From CAUUCX01 sp041844835 (GTDB lineage Bacteria > Bacillota > Clostridia > Peptostreptococcales > Anaerovoracaceae): DNA of 64,000 bases. Below are positions 9,122 to 17,694 of this stretch, piece by piece (position 1 is the first letter of the stretch; each line of letters opens with the position of its first letter). The notes below the pieces were generated by a model, which saw nothing but the letters and a program-made list of their open reading frames with translations, had not been told where the DNA came from and searched no databases. The stretch lies in the NCBI GenBank assembly GCA_041844835.1, contig JBGZBU010000014.1, positions 1 to 64,000 on the forward strand. The letters are read 5' to 3'. A program made the position numbers and the translations under genes.

Positions 9122-9820
9122 ATGAAAAAAAGGTCGGAAAAAAGATTTTTGAAACTGCCCGTTTTATTTCTGGCAATTTGCATCTTGCTCGCCCTGATTC
9201 TCACATCATGCGCGAATAACGACGCAGATCACGCAAATGACAAAAAAAATAAATCGGGCGGTCAGATTAAAGAGGTAATCCCTCCCGGCACGCCGCGGCC
9301 CGAAGAACTTGATATGAGTTATTACGCAGCTGATCCGGAGGCTTTCATGAGCCGCGACCCGAGAGTTGATGCGCTTGTAATCCCCGAAACGGGAAAGTAC
9401 TTTTGGGAAAAGCCGACAACCGCATCCTATCCTGCGATTGATGCTCCCGAAAAATTCAGAATCGAGGTATCAACAGCGGAGCAGCGCGTTCATATATTCC
9501 GGGATGATGAGGAAGTCTGCACACTCGTATGTTCCACAGGACTTCCCGAATCTCCGACGGTAAAAGGCGATTTCGAACTGTTTGCAAAACGCGGAGATAC
9601 ATTCTACACCGAAAGATTCGGCGGGGGAAATTTCTGGGTTACTTTTTACGGAACATACCTTTTCCACAGCGTCCCGATCGACAGCGACGGAAACTACATA
9701 ATTGAAGAAGCGATAAAGCTCGGATCCCCGGCGTCTCACGGCTGCGTGCGGCTGAGCATAGCGGATGCCCGCTGGTTTTATAACAACATGCCGGCGGGAA
9801 TTCCGGTAAAGGTTTATTGA
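9122..9820 (+). CDS. L,D-transpeptidase (YkuD domain) lipoprotein
   Basis: A peptidoglycan cross-linking enzyme forming 3-3 cross-links or attaching proteins to the wall. The N-terminus is a lipoprotein signal: basic residues, a hydrophobic core and the lipobox LTSC with the lipidated Cys at about residue 30. The C-terminal half is a YkuD domain with the catalytic motif SHGCVRLS (Cys208). A low-complexity charged linker joins the two, so the domain would be held outside the membrane. The ATG at 9122 follows GAGGAGG at 9106-9112; the in-frame start at 9080 has no such site. It is 232 residues and appears monocistronic. The specific substrate is unknown. Confidence 0.88.
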   Translation: MKKRSEKRFLKLPVLFLAICILLALILTSCANNDADHANDKKNKSGGQIKEVIPPGTPRPEELDMSYYAADPEAFMSRDPRVDALVIPETGKYFWEKPTTASYPAIDAPEKFRIEVSTAEQRVHIFRDDEEVCTLVCSTGLPESPTVKGDFELFAKRGDTFYTERFGGGNFWVTFYGTYLFHSVPIDSDGNYIIEEAIKLGSPASHGCVRLSIADARWFYNNMPAGIPVKVY

Positions 9821-10076
9821 CCTGAAAACATTTGTCGATTTATCCTCAATTTTGTTGCAAAATTTTATATTTGTAATACAATTTGTTTGTAACATGATTT
9901 TCGCAAACGGCAGTTGCGGATTCGGCGGATACGGATTCACAAGCAGAAACAAGTGTGACAGCGAGATAAAATGCGAAAGCAAAATATAAAAATAAAATAT
10001 GAAATAAAACATTGTAGTAAAAACAAAACAAAAATGCTTTAGAAATAGACGGGTGAAAAAATATGCAGGTGAAAAT

Positions 10077-11453
10077 ATGAAGATTGCAATAGTCGGCGCC
10101 GGGAAACTGGGGCTCAAGCTCACAGAGGCGCTCTCAAGCGGGAATCATTCCATTACATTAATAGATAAAAATCAGGATCTCCTTACGAGGATTTCATCAC
10201 AGATGGACGTGCTGACATTGCCGGCGAATGCAAAAGAAACTCATGTGCTGGAGAGCATAAATATCGACACATACGACTATCTTATATCCGCGACCGACCG
10301 TGATGAAAAAAACATGGTAATCGCTTCCTTTGCAAAAAAACTCGGCTGCAAGTCGGTAATCGCGCGCGTTCGGGATCCCGAGCACATGAATCAGATGGAA
10401 TTCATCAAAGAGGCGATGGAAATAGATTATCTGGCGAATCCGGATATGATGATTACAAACGAGATCTACAAATACCTCGTGGAAAAATACTCTCTGAGCG
10501 ACGGTGTGTTTTCGGCGGGTAAAATTGCGCTGCTGCAGTTCAATGCATCAAAACTGCCTCAATTTGTGGGCATGAGCGCCAGCGATATCAACGCTCTGCT
10601 TCCGAACATGCTTATTGCGGCGGTTTCAAAATTCGGAAAAGTCATAATCCCCGATTCAAAAACGATCATCTCCGCGGAAGATGAACTTTTTGTGGTGGGC
10701 GAACAAAAAGACATTCTCAAGCTCAACGAAAAAGTCCACGACGATATAAAATATAAAAATCTGCAAAAAGTCATGATTATAGGCGGAGGGAAAACCGGAT
10801 TCTACCTGGCGAAGAGACTGGATGAATACGGCGCGGACGTCAAGGTGATCGAGATAAACAAAGAGCGATGCAGATATCTTGCGGCGCATCTTGACAGCGT
10901 AATGATTCTGAACGGCGACGCGGCAGATCCGGAGTTTCTGGAGTCCGAAAATCTTGAAGAAATGGATGCGTTCATAACGGCTACCGGTTTCGACGAAGAA
11001 AATCTCCTGCTTGCTCTCACCGCAAAACAGCACAATATTGAAGATGTCATTGCGAAGATCAGCCGCGAAAGCTACGCCGACCTCATCGGAAAGTTGGGTG
11101 TGGATATGGCGCTCAATCCTCTCGACATAATGGCAGCCCACATCTTAAGATTCATGCAGGGCTCCACCCGCATTTTGTCAGCAGAAATAATACAGGGGCA
11201 GGCCGAGCTGATTGAAGTGCTTGTTACGGACAATATGAAAATAATAAACACTCCTATAAACAATCTGCAGCTCCCGCCGGGAATGCTGATCGCAGCTGTG
11301 GATCGCGACAAAAATGTGATTATCCCCGATAGAAATTTCGTAATAAAAAAAGGAGATCGACTGCTGATTTTCTGCTTGTTGTCCGATATCGCACATATAG
11401 AAAAATTCATGAAGACTGGAGGCAAATCGAGGTTTTTCAAATTCCTCGGTTAA
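10077..11453 (+). CDS. trkA: Trk potassium uptake regulatory subunit TrkA
   Basis: The cytoplasmic nucleotide-binding gating subunit of the Trk/Ktr potassium channel-transporter. It has the full double layout of TrkA: a Rossmann NAD-binding fold at the N-terminus (GAGKLG), a TrkA-C domain, then a second Rossmann fold (GGGKTG near residue 236) and a second TrkA-C domain, 458 residues in all. The chosen ATG is at 10077; an in-frame GTG at 10053 would add eight residues. The stop codon is four bases before the trkH start, so the two are translated as one unit and surely act together. Confidence 0.93.
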   Translation: MKIAIVGAGKLGLKLTEALSSGNHSITLIDKNQDLLTRISSQMDVLTLPANAKETHVLESINIDTYDYLISATDRDEKNMVIASFAKKLGCKSVIARVRDPEHMNQMEFIKEAMEIDYLANPDMMITNEIYKYLVEKYSLSDGVFSAGKIALLQFNASKLPQFVGMSASDINALLPNMLIAAVSKFGKVIIPDSKTIISAEDELFVVGEQKDILKLNEKVHDDIKYKNLQKVMIIGGGKTGFYLAKRLDEYGADVKVIEINKERCRYLAAHLDSVMILNGDAADPEFLESENLEEMDAFITATGFDEENLLLALTAKQHNIEDVIAKISRESYADLIGKLGVDMALNPLDIMAAHILRFMQGSTRILSAEIIQGQAELIEVLVTDNMKIINTPINNLQLPPGMLIAAVDRDKNVIIPDRNFVIKKGDRLLIFCLLSDIAHIEKFMKTGGKSRFFKFLG

Positions 11454-11457
11454 ACAT

Positions 11458-12930
11458 ATGGGGTTTCATAAACGAGCAATAGCAAGAGCTCTCGGGCTTG
11501 TTTTGGCAATAATAGGGCTGTCGATGATTCCGGCGCTTGTGGTTACAATTTTATATCATGAGTACGGGAACGTCCGGGCATTCTTAATTCCTATTTGCTT
11601 GCTGATTTTAACCGGAGTGATCTCACTGATAAGATACAGAAATGATTCCGCCCCCACGCTGCGAATACGTGACGGCTATCTGATTGCTTCCCTTTCATGG
11701 ATATTGGCATCCATAGCGGGAAGCCTGCCGTACATTTTGTCCGGCTCGATTTCCGAATTCTATAATGCTTTTTTTGAATCGGCCTCCGGGTTTACAACAA
11801 CGGGAGCCACCATACTCACGGATGTTGAAAAATTGGATAAGGGCATACTGTTCTGGCGCAGCTTCACGCAGTGGATCGGCGGCATGGGAATAATCGTACT
11901 GGCTGTGGCTCTGCTTCCGGCACTTGGTATCGGCGGACAAACAATTGCAAAGGCGGAAACCCCGGGTCCGACTCTCGACAAGCTGACCCCGCGAATTTCA
12001 GATACCGCAAGAAGATTGTACCTGCTGTACTGTTTTTTTACTCTTTCGGAAATCGTCTTCCTCTCCATCGGAGGATTAAGTCCGTACGATGCCGTTACCA
12101 CATCGCTTTCAAGCATTTCTACCGGCGGATTTTCACCATATGCGGACAGCATTTCACATTTCGGCAGCGCATATGTTGAGGGAATTGTAATCGTTTTCAT
12201 GATAATGGGCGGCATAAATTTCAATCTCTACTACACCGCCGCGATCAACGGTCCGAAACAATTTCTGCGCGATACGGAATTCAAAGGATTTTCACTTATA
12301 CTGATCTTTGCCGCATTTGTCATATGCGTTGATGTGTGGCTGCAGGGCGCACATTCACTCGTGGCTTCACTGAGGCAGTCGATATTTCAGACCGCTTCGA
12401 TTATGACATCTACCGGATTTATGACAGCGGATTACAATATGTGGCCGTCACTGAGCAAGCTCGTTCTGCTCCTGCTCATGGCAATCGGAGGCTGCTCATC
12501 TTCGACAAGCGGCGGACTTAAGGTGATACGAACCATTATTGCGGCGAAATTGATTCGGCGCGGCTTCACCGTAAGACTGCATCCGCGAGCCGTGGTGGCG
12601 ATCAAAATAAACAACACATCGCTGCAATCCGACAAGGTGACCGCAATTGCAAATTTTGTATTCTTGTACATCTTCACACTGATAGCGGGCAATATGATAA
12701 TCGCTTTCGACGGCTATGATCTGGTGACCAATTTTTCAGCAACTGTCTCATCTCTGTCCAACATAGGACCGGGGATGAATCTTGCAGGACCCACCTCAAA
12801 TCTCAATTTCTTCTCGCCGCTTTCAAAATTTACGCTTTCATTTTTGATGCTCGCAGGACGACTGGAATTATTCTCAATATTTATGCTGTTTTCGCCTCAA
12901 TTCTGGAACAGCGATCGCCCTAACAGATAA
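11458..12930 (+). CDS. trkH: Trk potassium uptake membrane subunit TrkH
   Basis: The ion-conducting membrane subunit of the Trk system. Its 490 residues show about ten hydrophobic segments arranged as four membrane-loop-membrane repeats; selectivity-filter-like glycines are visible in SGFTTTGAT, SISTGGFSPY, TSTGFMTAD and SNIGPGMN. It lies four bases after trkA with no clear ribosome binding site of its own, suggesting translational coupling. Transport of K+ coupled to H+ or Na+ is expected from the family. Together with TrkA it forms a complete uptake system. Confidence 0.94.
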   Translation: MGFHKRAIARALGLVLAIIGLSMIPALVVTILYHEYGNVRAFLIPICLLILTGVISLIRYRNDSAPTLRIRDGYLIASLSWILASIAGSLPYILSGSISEFYNAFFESASGFTTTGATILTDVEKLDKGILFWRSFTQWIGGMGIIVLAVALLPALGIGGQTIAKAETPGPTLDKLTPRISDTARRLYLLYCFFTLSEIVFLSIGGLSPYDAVTTSLSSISTGGFSPYADSISHFGSAYVEGIVIVFMIMGGINFNLYYTAAINGPKQFLRDTEFKGFSLILIFAAFVICVDVWLQGAHSLVASLRQSIFQTASIMTSTGFMTADYNMWPSLSKLVLLLLMAIGGCSSSTSGGLKVIRTIIAAKLIRRGFTVRLHPRAVVAIKINNTSLQSDKVTAIANFVFLYIFTLIAGNMIIAFDGYDLVTNFSATVSSLSNIGPGMNLAGPTSNLNFFSPLSKFTLSFLMLAGRLELFSIFMLFSPQFWNSDRPNR

Positions 12931-12958
12931 AAAAAAGCGAATTTCAATTCTCTTTTTT
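12931..12958. terminator. Possible shared terminator between trkH and the transglycosylase
   Basis: An A-run and a T-run flank a short imperfect inverted repeat with a C/T-interrupted stem, lying between the two convergent stop codons and partly inside the end of the minus-strand gene. The loop is tight, so the call is weak. Confidence 0.35.
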
Positions 12959-13492
12959 ATACTTTTCATAATTCGACATTACTTTTGATACATATGCCTT
13001 AGTCTCGGGAAACGGTATGTCCGAGAGGGTTTTCCCGTCCGAGGAATAGAGTTCGTCATCCAACCAGCCGACGACATTTGTAGGGCCCGCATTGTATGCC
13101 GCAAGAGCAACCTCGGCGCTGCCGAACCTGTCCATAAGGTATCTCAGATAATAGGTCCCTACACTTATGTTGTATTCCGCTTCATACAACGCCCACGGTT
13201 TTGAATTTTCTCCCCGCTTTGAAGCTACCCATGTTTCAGTATCGTCCATTATCTGCATCAGACCTTTCGCGCCCGCGCCGGACAGAGCTTTTTGATCAAA
13301 ATTGCTCTCCACTTTGATCACCGCTTTTATCAACTCGGGTTCCAAATCGTAGTATGCGGCGTACTTGTCAATCAAGTCGCTGAAGGCTGTCGCCCGATTC
13401 CCTTTTCCGTAATCGGAAAAAGCAAACAACAAGATTACAAGTGCAATCACCGCCAGAAACAAAACCGATATCTTACTCTTCTTCTGCTTCAT
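12944..13492 (-). CDS. Lytic transglycosylase (SLT domain)
   Basis: A peptidoglycan-cleaving enzyme of 182 residues with one N-terminal membrane anchor or signal segment (about residues 7-25) and a soluble-lytic-transglycosylase domain outside the cell. The catalytic Glu62 is in VIKVESNFD, followed by the family motifs GAKGLMQIM and ALAAYNAGP. ATG 13492 is preceded by ACGGAG; an in-frame start at 13513 has no better site. It lies four bases downstream of the acyltransferase stop region, so the two form an operon. No wall-binding repeat is present, so membrane anchoring probably localises it. Confidence 0.88.
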   Translation of the reverse strand: MKQKKSKISVLFLAVIALVILLFAFSDYGKGNRATAFSDLIDKYAAYYDLEPELIKAVIKVESNFDQKALSGAGAKGLMQIMDDTETWVASKRGENSKPWALYEAEYNISVGTYYLRYLMDRFGSAEVALAAYNAGPTNVVGWLDDELYSSDGKTLSDIPFPETKAYVSKVMSNYEKYKKEN

Positions 13493-13516
13493 CACATCTC
13501 CGTCGCTCCACAACTT

Positions 13517-14281
13517 TTATATCATCCTTTTATATTTATCCGCATCCGTACCCGCAAGCATCTTTGCATATTCGGCTTTCATGAGCTGTTCCAATTTCTC
13601 ATGCAGGAGATTTTCATCGGATTTTTCCATATTCGCCGTTTCGATCGGCGGAAGTATTGAAGCTTTCAGATCCCATCCTCTGATATATCCCGGGATCTCG
13701 TACATCTCCGCCGTTCCGTCGATTACAACGGGCAGCAGTTTCACTCCCGCCCGCGTCGCAAATTTCAGGCTGCCCTTCTTAAACTCACCGATCTCATGAG
13801 ATTTGCTCCTCGTTCCCTCGGGGAAAATTACCAGGGAAAATCCCAATTTTAGCAGTTCCGTCGCTTCGCTCAACGATTTTAACGCCTCACGGGGATTGCT
13901 TCTGTCAATCAAAACGCTGCGAATATCCATCATCCATTTCCCGTAAAGAGGCATTTTAAGCAATTCGGATTTTGCTATAAAGCCGAATTGAAATTGATCT
14001 ATTAGCGCGCATGCGCACACAATGTCGGCATATCCCTGATGGTTCATAACAATTGCAGCCGGCCCCGCATCCGGGATGTTCTCCGAGCCCTTTACTCTCA
14101 AACTCGCGCCCCAGTCCCGAAGCAGTTTTCTTGACCACGTTGTGGTGGCTTCATTTATCAGTTCACGCTCTTTTTCATAGTCACCCGCACGCTTTGCCTG
14201 TTCAATTCTGCGCGAGGCTTCTTTGAAATTTTTTAGAGAGGATACCGCTTTCATCCCCGGCATAAAGTTTTTAATATTCAT
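13517..14281 (-). CDS. plsC: 1-acyl-sn-glycerol-3-phosphate acyltransferase (PlsC family)
   Basis: Adds the second acyl chain to lysophosphatidic acid in phospholipid synthesis. The two hallmark motifs of the family are present: NHQGYAD (the HX4D catalytic pair, His81 and Asp86) and FPEGTRS (near residue 155), and the protein has the usual size of about 254 residues. It lacks an obvious transmembrane segment, so it is probably a peripheral membrane enzyme. The ATG at 14281 has AGGAGC upstream; starting further upstream at 14320 would overlap recR. It follows recR by 17 bases. Other lysolipid acyltransferases share these motifs, so exact acceptor specificity is inferred. Confidence 0.85.
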   Translation of the reverse strand: MNIKNFMPGMKAVSSLKNFKEASRRIEQAKRAGDYEKERELINEATTTWSRKLLRDWGASLRVKGSENIPDAGPAAIVMNHQGYADIVCACALIDQFQFGFIAKSELLKMPLYGKWMMDIRSVLIDRSNPREALKSLSEATELLKLGFSLVIFPEGTRSKSHEIGEFKKGSLKFATRAGVKLLPVVIDGTAEMYEIPGYIRGWDLKASILPPIETANMEKSDENLLHEKLEQLMKAEYAKMLAGTDADKYKRMI

Positions 14282-14297
14282 AAGAGCTCCTAACCAG

Positions 14298-14897
14298 TTA
14301 CAATTCACGCCTGCCCTCAAGCGCTTTCAAAAGTGTTATCTCGTCCGCATATTCCAAATCGCCGCCTACCGGCACCCCGTGAGCGATTCTGCTCACCTTG
14401 ATCCCCGACGGTTTTATTAATCTTGCGGCATACATTGCCGTCGCTTCTCCCTCGATATTGGGATTTGTCGCCATGATGACTTCTCTGATTTCATCATCGT
14501 GCAGGCGCATAATCAGTTCACGCAATTTGATATCGTCCGGTCCTATTCCGTCCATCGGAGAAATCGCCCCGTGCAAAACGTGATACAACCCGTTATATTC
14601 GCGCATTCTCTCAATTGCAAATATATCTTTCGGCGTTTCGACCACGCATATCAAGCCTCGATCCCGTTTCTCATCCGAACAAATGTCGCAGGGATCGTTT
14701 TCTGTAAGATTTCCGCAAACCGAACAGTATTTCAGCATTTTTTTCGCATCATAAATGGCGGAAGCCAGAGCTTCCGCGCCCTCGTCTTTCATATCCAAAA
14801 TGTAAAATGCCAGCCTCTGAGCCGTTTTCCCGCCTACACCCGGGAGTTTTGAAAGCTCATTTATGAGACGTGACAGAGGTTTTGCATAATACTTCAT
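14298..14897 (-). CDS. recR: Recombination protein RecR
   Basis: Works with RecO and RecF to load RecA on gapped DNA. The 199-residue protein has all family parts: an N-terminal helix-hairpin-helix (LPGVGGKTAQRLAF), a zinc finger with Cys58, Cys61, Cys70 and Cys73, and a Toprim domain (VVETPKDIFAIER, then ATNPNIEGEATA) and a C-terminal Walker-B-like region. It lies 25 bases after ybaB in the dnaX-ybaB-recR order that is strongly conserved across bacteria. Confidence 0.95.
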   Translation of the reverse strand: MKYYAKPLSRLINELSKLPGVGGKTAQRLAFYILDMKDEGAEALASAIYDAKKMLKYCSVCGNLTENDPCDICSDEKRDRGLICVVETPKDIFAIERMREYNGLYHVLHGAISPMDGIGPDDIKLRELIMRLHDDEIREVIMATNPNIEGEATAMYAARLIKPSGIKVSRIAHGVPVGGDLEYADEITLLKALEGRREL

Positions 14898-14922
14898 AGT
14901 CGCACCGCCTGCCGCCCGGATC

Positions 14923-15285
14923 TTACATTCCTGGAATGCCGAGACCTGCCGTAATTTTATTCATCTCACTGCTCGCAATTTCTTCAATTTGCCTGATCGC
15001 TTCATTCACTGCGGCAAGCACCAAATCCTCAAGCATCTCGACGTCGTCAGGTGATACGACCTCGGGATCAATTTTGATTGCGGTCAGTTCCTTCGCTCCG
15101 TTTATTGTCACCGAAATCGCGCCGCCGCCCGCGGTTGCTGTCGTTTCCATTTTGTCTATTTCCTGCTGCGTCTCTTCCATCATTCTTTGCACCTGCTGCA
15201 TCTGCGCGAGCTGCGCCTGCATATTGCCTCCGCCCGGAGCTTTCGGAGCCTTGGGCCTCTTGCCCGCTCTCATCCCTTTTCCCAT
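14923..15285 (-). CDS. YbaB/EbfC-family nucleoid-associated protein
   Basis: A small DNA-binding protein of 120 residues found next to dnaX and recR in most bacteria. The N-terminus is a Lys/Arg- and Gly/Pro-rich stretch followed by a coiled region rich in Gln and Met (about residues 22-45), then the beta-sheet core with the typical ITVNGAKEL-like segment (SVTINGAKEL). A strong AGGAGA site precedes the ATG. The long basic N-terminus is slightly unusual for the family. Confidence 0.92.
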   Translation of the reverse strand: MGKGMRAGKRPKAPKAPGGGNMQAQLAQMQQVQRMMEETQQEIDKMETTATAGGGAISVTINGAKELTAIKIDPEVVSPDDVEMLEDLVLAAVNEAIRQIEEIASSEMNKITAGLGIPGM

Positions 15286-15338
15286 CTCATGTCTCCTAAA
15301 TCATTAAAACATAGCAATGTGGAATTTTCGCCTGAAAT

Positions 15339-16433
15339 CTACGCTTGTTTCACACGCGATATGAGTTTTAAAACACACAGTTCCGTCAAAATACGGGGCT
15401 GCGTCGACCACTTTATATCGCGTACGGTTTCAGCCGTTTCCATTATTGCATCCCTTATAATTTCAATATCTATCGTTTCCGCCTGCTCCTTTACTTTTGC
15501 CGCGTTTTCGGCGGACATTGGCAGGAGTTTCTGCGGATTGCTGCTGTATTTTGCAATCATCAAATTTCTATAATGAGACAACAAGCCGACGGTGAATTGT
15601 TTTACGTCCTTGCCGTCCTTGATCAGTTCATCGAGTAAACCGATAATGCGTTCAACGTCGGCAGCCATAATCGCGTCTACCGCCTCAATATATTCTTCAT
15701 TGCCCACAAATCCGAGTATTTCGAGCACATCCGTTTCTCCCAGGCTGTCGCCCCCGCCGGCGAGACATTGTTCGAGAAGCGAAAGCACATCACGTGCCGA
15801 GCCGTCGCCCGCCGCAGCCAGTATCTGCAGCGCTTCATCCGTTGCCGCCACTCCCTTGGAGGTGCAAATACGCTTCATTTGAAGCATTATAAGCTCATCC
15901 GGAATTCGCTTGAAATCAAGGCGCAGGCAGCGGGATAATATGGTTTGCGGCAGCTTGTGCGGTTCGGTCGTTGCAAGTATGAAAACCACATGGCGCGGCG
16001 GTTCTTCCAGAGTCTTGAGCAGCGCATTTGCGGCGCTGTCTGAAAGCATATGTACTTCATCAATGATGTAGACTTTTTTGCGCCCGTTCACAGGCGGATA
16101 TTTGACGGACTCCCGCAGATCGCGTATATTGTCGACGCTGTTGTTCGACGCCGCGTCAATCTCGATGACGTCCATAAAAACCCCGTCCCTTATGGCATTG
16201 CACTCGGGACATGATCCGCACGGCACGGCGGAATCCGTCGAGGAGCAGTTGAGCCCTTTTGCAAGCAATCTAGCCATGGTTGTCTTTCCCGTCCCTCTGG
16301 TTCCGCAAAAAATATAAGCGTGACTGACCGAATCCGATGCCAGCTGATTTCTGAGAACCCTTATTATATGTTCCTGCCCTACGACTTCTTCAAAAGTCTC
16401 GGGTCTGAATTCACGATAAAGCGCTTTGTACAT
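15339..16433 (-). CDS. dnaX: DNA polymerase III subunit gamma (short DnaX)
   Basis: The clamp-loader ATPase that opens the sliding clamp. Visible parts are the Walker A GTRGTGKTT (residues 44-52), the zinc module Cys63, Cys72, Cys75 and Cys78, Walker B IIDEVH and the SRC sensor motif (ILSRCLRLDF). The protein ends at residue 364, right after the oligomerisation domain III. The tau-specific C-terminal domains that bind DnaB and the polymerase, usually another 150-250 residues, are absent, and only 53 bases separate its stop from ybaB. So this gene can encode only the gamma form. AGGTGA precedes the ATG. Confidence 0.93.
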   Translation of the reverse strand: MYKALYREFRPETFEEVVGQEHIIRVLRNQLASDSVSHAYIFCGTRGTGKTTMARLLAKGLNCSSTDSAVPCGSCPECNAIRDGVFMDVIEIDAASNNSVDNIRDLRESVKYPPVNGRKKVYIIDEVHMLSDSAANALLKTLEEPPRHVVFILATTEPHKLPQTILSRCLRLDFKRIPDELIMLQMKRICTSKGVAATDEALQILAAAGDGSARDVLSLLEQCLAGGGDSLGETDVLEILGFVGNEEYIEAVDAIMAADVERIIGLLDELIKDGKDVKQFTVGLLSHYRNLMIAKYSSNPQKLLPMSAENAAKVKEQAETIDIEIIRDAIMETAETVRDIKWSTQPRILTELCVLKLISRVKQA

Positions 16434-16477
16434 ATAATCACCTGATTAACTGCTTTAATTAATTTAATATTTGCTTT

Positions 16478-16531
16478 ATAACCGACTTGACCGATTTAAG
16501 CAATCTAAGCGATTTAACCGATTTAACGCTC
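16478..16531. repeat. Nonamer tandem array
   Basis: Six degenerate copies in a row of a 9-base unit with consensus TTAACCGAT (for example TTGACCGAT 16487-16495, CTAAGCGAT 16505-16513, TTAACCGAT 16514-16522). It lies 12 bases beyond the 3' end of the SRP RNA and 44 bases before dnaX. Confidence 0.6.
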
Positions 16532-16542
16532 GATAAATAAAA

Positions 16543-16703
16543 TGGAATTGCTCCTTAATGATTCTGCCGAAACGGGAAAAGGCTTGACTGCGGCACATAG
16601 AAACATCCGCTTATTGCTGCTTCCTTCCGGACCTGACAAGGTTCACAGCGTTCTATTGCGCAGGTCCCCAACCCGACGGCAAAATCACTAAAGAGCAACT
16701 CGC
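16543..16703 (-). ncRNA. ffs: Signal recognition particle RNA (small type with long closing helix)
   Basis: The RNA scaffold of the signal recognition particle, which binds Ffh. The domain IV hallmark is clear on the minus strand: the GTCAGGTCCGGAAGGAAGCA segment near 16616-16638. The rod pairs throughout. Beyond the usual about 115-base core (16566-16680) the outer flanks 16545-16569 and 16677-16701 form 25 continuous pairs (four of them G-U), and a TTGACT-N17-TATACT promoter places the start at about 16703. I therefore extend the RNA to about 160 bases. No Alu domain is seen. A T-rich stretch follows the 3' end. Confidence 0.88.
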
Positions 16704-16709
16704 TATAAA

Positions 16710-16738
16710 AGTATATATTTTTATTCAATACTAGTCAA
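16710..16738 (-). promoter_or_regulatory. Promoter of the SRP RNA
   Basis: On the minus strand TTGACT (16733-16738), a 17-base spacer and TATACT (16710-16715) form a near-consensus sigma-A promoter. Its predicted start, about 16703, coincides with the base of the RNA's long closing helix. Confidence 0.8.
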
Positions 16739-16743
16739 GGCAA

Positions 16744-17694
16744 TTAGAGCAGCTCTTTTACAGCTTTAACTATATCCGCGGCGGTCATGCCGTACATTTT
16801 TTTCAGTTCTTCCGGTTTGCCGGATTCCCCGAAGCAGTCCTGCTGCCCCACTCTGCGGAGCTTTGCCGTACATTCTTCGGCGAGAACTTCGGCGACGGCC
16901 GAGCCGAGGCCTCCTATTACGGAATGCTCTTCGGCGGTCACGATTCTGCCGCTTACGGATGCGAGTTTGACTATTTCCTCTCTGTCAATAGGTTTGATGG
17001 TATGCATGTCCGTAACGGAAATGTTGATCCCCTCGTTTTTAAGGATCTCCGCTGCGATGAGCGCCTCGTTAACCATGATTCCGGTCGCGATAACGGCGGC
17101 ATCGCTGCCGTCTTTGATTCGCACGGCTCTTCCTATTTCGAGCGGCTGGTTGTCGGCATACACCATAGGAACGGCGGAACGCCCCAAACGCACGTAACAA
17201 GGACCGCCTGTATATATCGCCTCCTTTATGAGCGCCGCGGCGGACGGACCGTCAGAGGGAACGATCACTTTCATACCCGGAATCCCTCTCATCAGGGAGA
17301 TATCTTCTATACTCTGATGGGTCGGCCCGTCCTCACCCGTGGTTATCCCGGCGTGGCTCGCACATATTTTGACGTCGGCTCCGGTCTGCGCGACCATGTT
17401 TCTGATGATTTCAAATGCGCGGCCGCATGCGAAAATTGCAAATGTAGACGCGCACACAATGTGTCCGGACAGCGCAATTCCCGTGGCGACGCCATATAGA
17501 TTCTGCTCGGCTATTCCCATATTAAAAAATCTTTCGGGGAATTCTTTCGCAAATCCCGCGGTCTTTGTGGACCCCGACAAATCGGCATCCATCACCACCA
17601 ATTTATCATTTTCTCTGCCGATTTCAACAAGAGCCCTGCCATAGGCATCTCTCGTAGCCATTTTTTCGCTTCTGTCATCCCTGAACATAATCAT
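16744..17694 (-). CDS. Transketolase, C-terminal subunit
   Basis: Second half of a split transketolase (316 residues): the pyrimidine-binding domain with the activating glutamate in FFNMGIAEQN and the C-terminal transketolase domain. With its partner it moves two-carbon units between sugar phosphates in the non-oxidative pentose phosphate pathway. The ATG overlaps the stop of the N-terminal subunit by four bases (ATGA), so the chains are made together and should assemble into one enzyme. Split forms are common in Clostridia and archaea. A related role in 1-deoxyxylulose phosphate synthesis is unlikely because a full dxs gene is present at 47.8-49.7 kb. Confidence 0.9.
   Translation of the reverse strand: MIMFRDDRSEKMATRDAYGRALVEIGRENDKLVVMDADLSGSTKTAGFAKEFPERFFNMGIAEQNLYGVATGIALSGHIVCASTFAIFACGRAFEIIRNMVAQTGADVKICASHAGITTGEDGPTHQSIEDISLMRGIPGMKVIVPSDGPSAAALIKEAIYTGGPCYVRLGRSAVPMVYADNQPLEIGRAVRIKDGSDAAVIATGIMVNEALIAAEILKNEGINISVTDMHTIKPIDREEIVKLASVSGRIVTAEEHSVIGGLGSAVAEVLAEECTAKLRRVGQQDCFGESGKPEELKKMYGMTAADIVKAVKELL

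Noticed and set aside
16070..16085. Programmed frameshift site in dnaX (A6G run)
   Set aside because: The run codes for Lys-Lys within the Walker B region, is not in phase for a -1 slip and lies far from the C-terminus.
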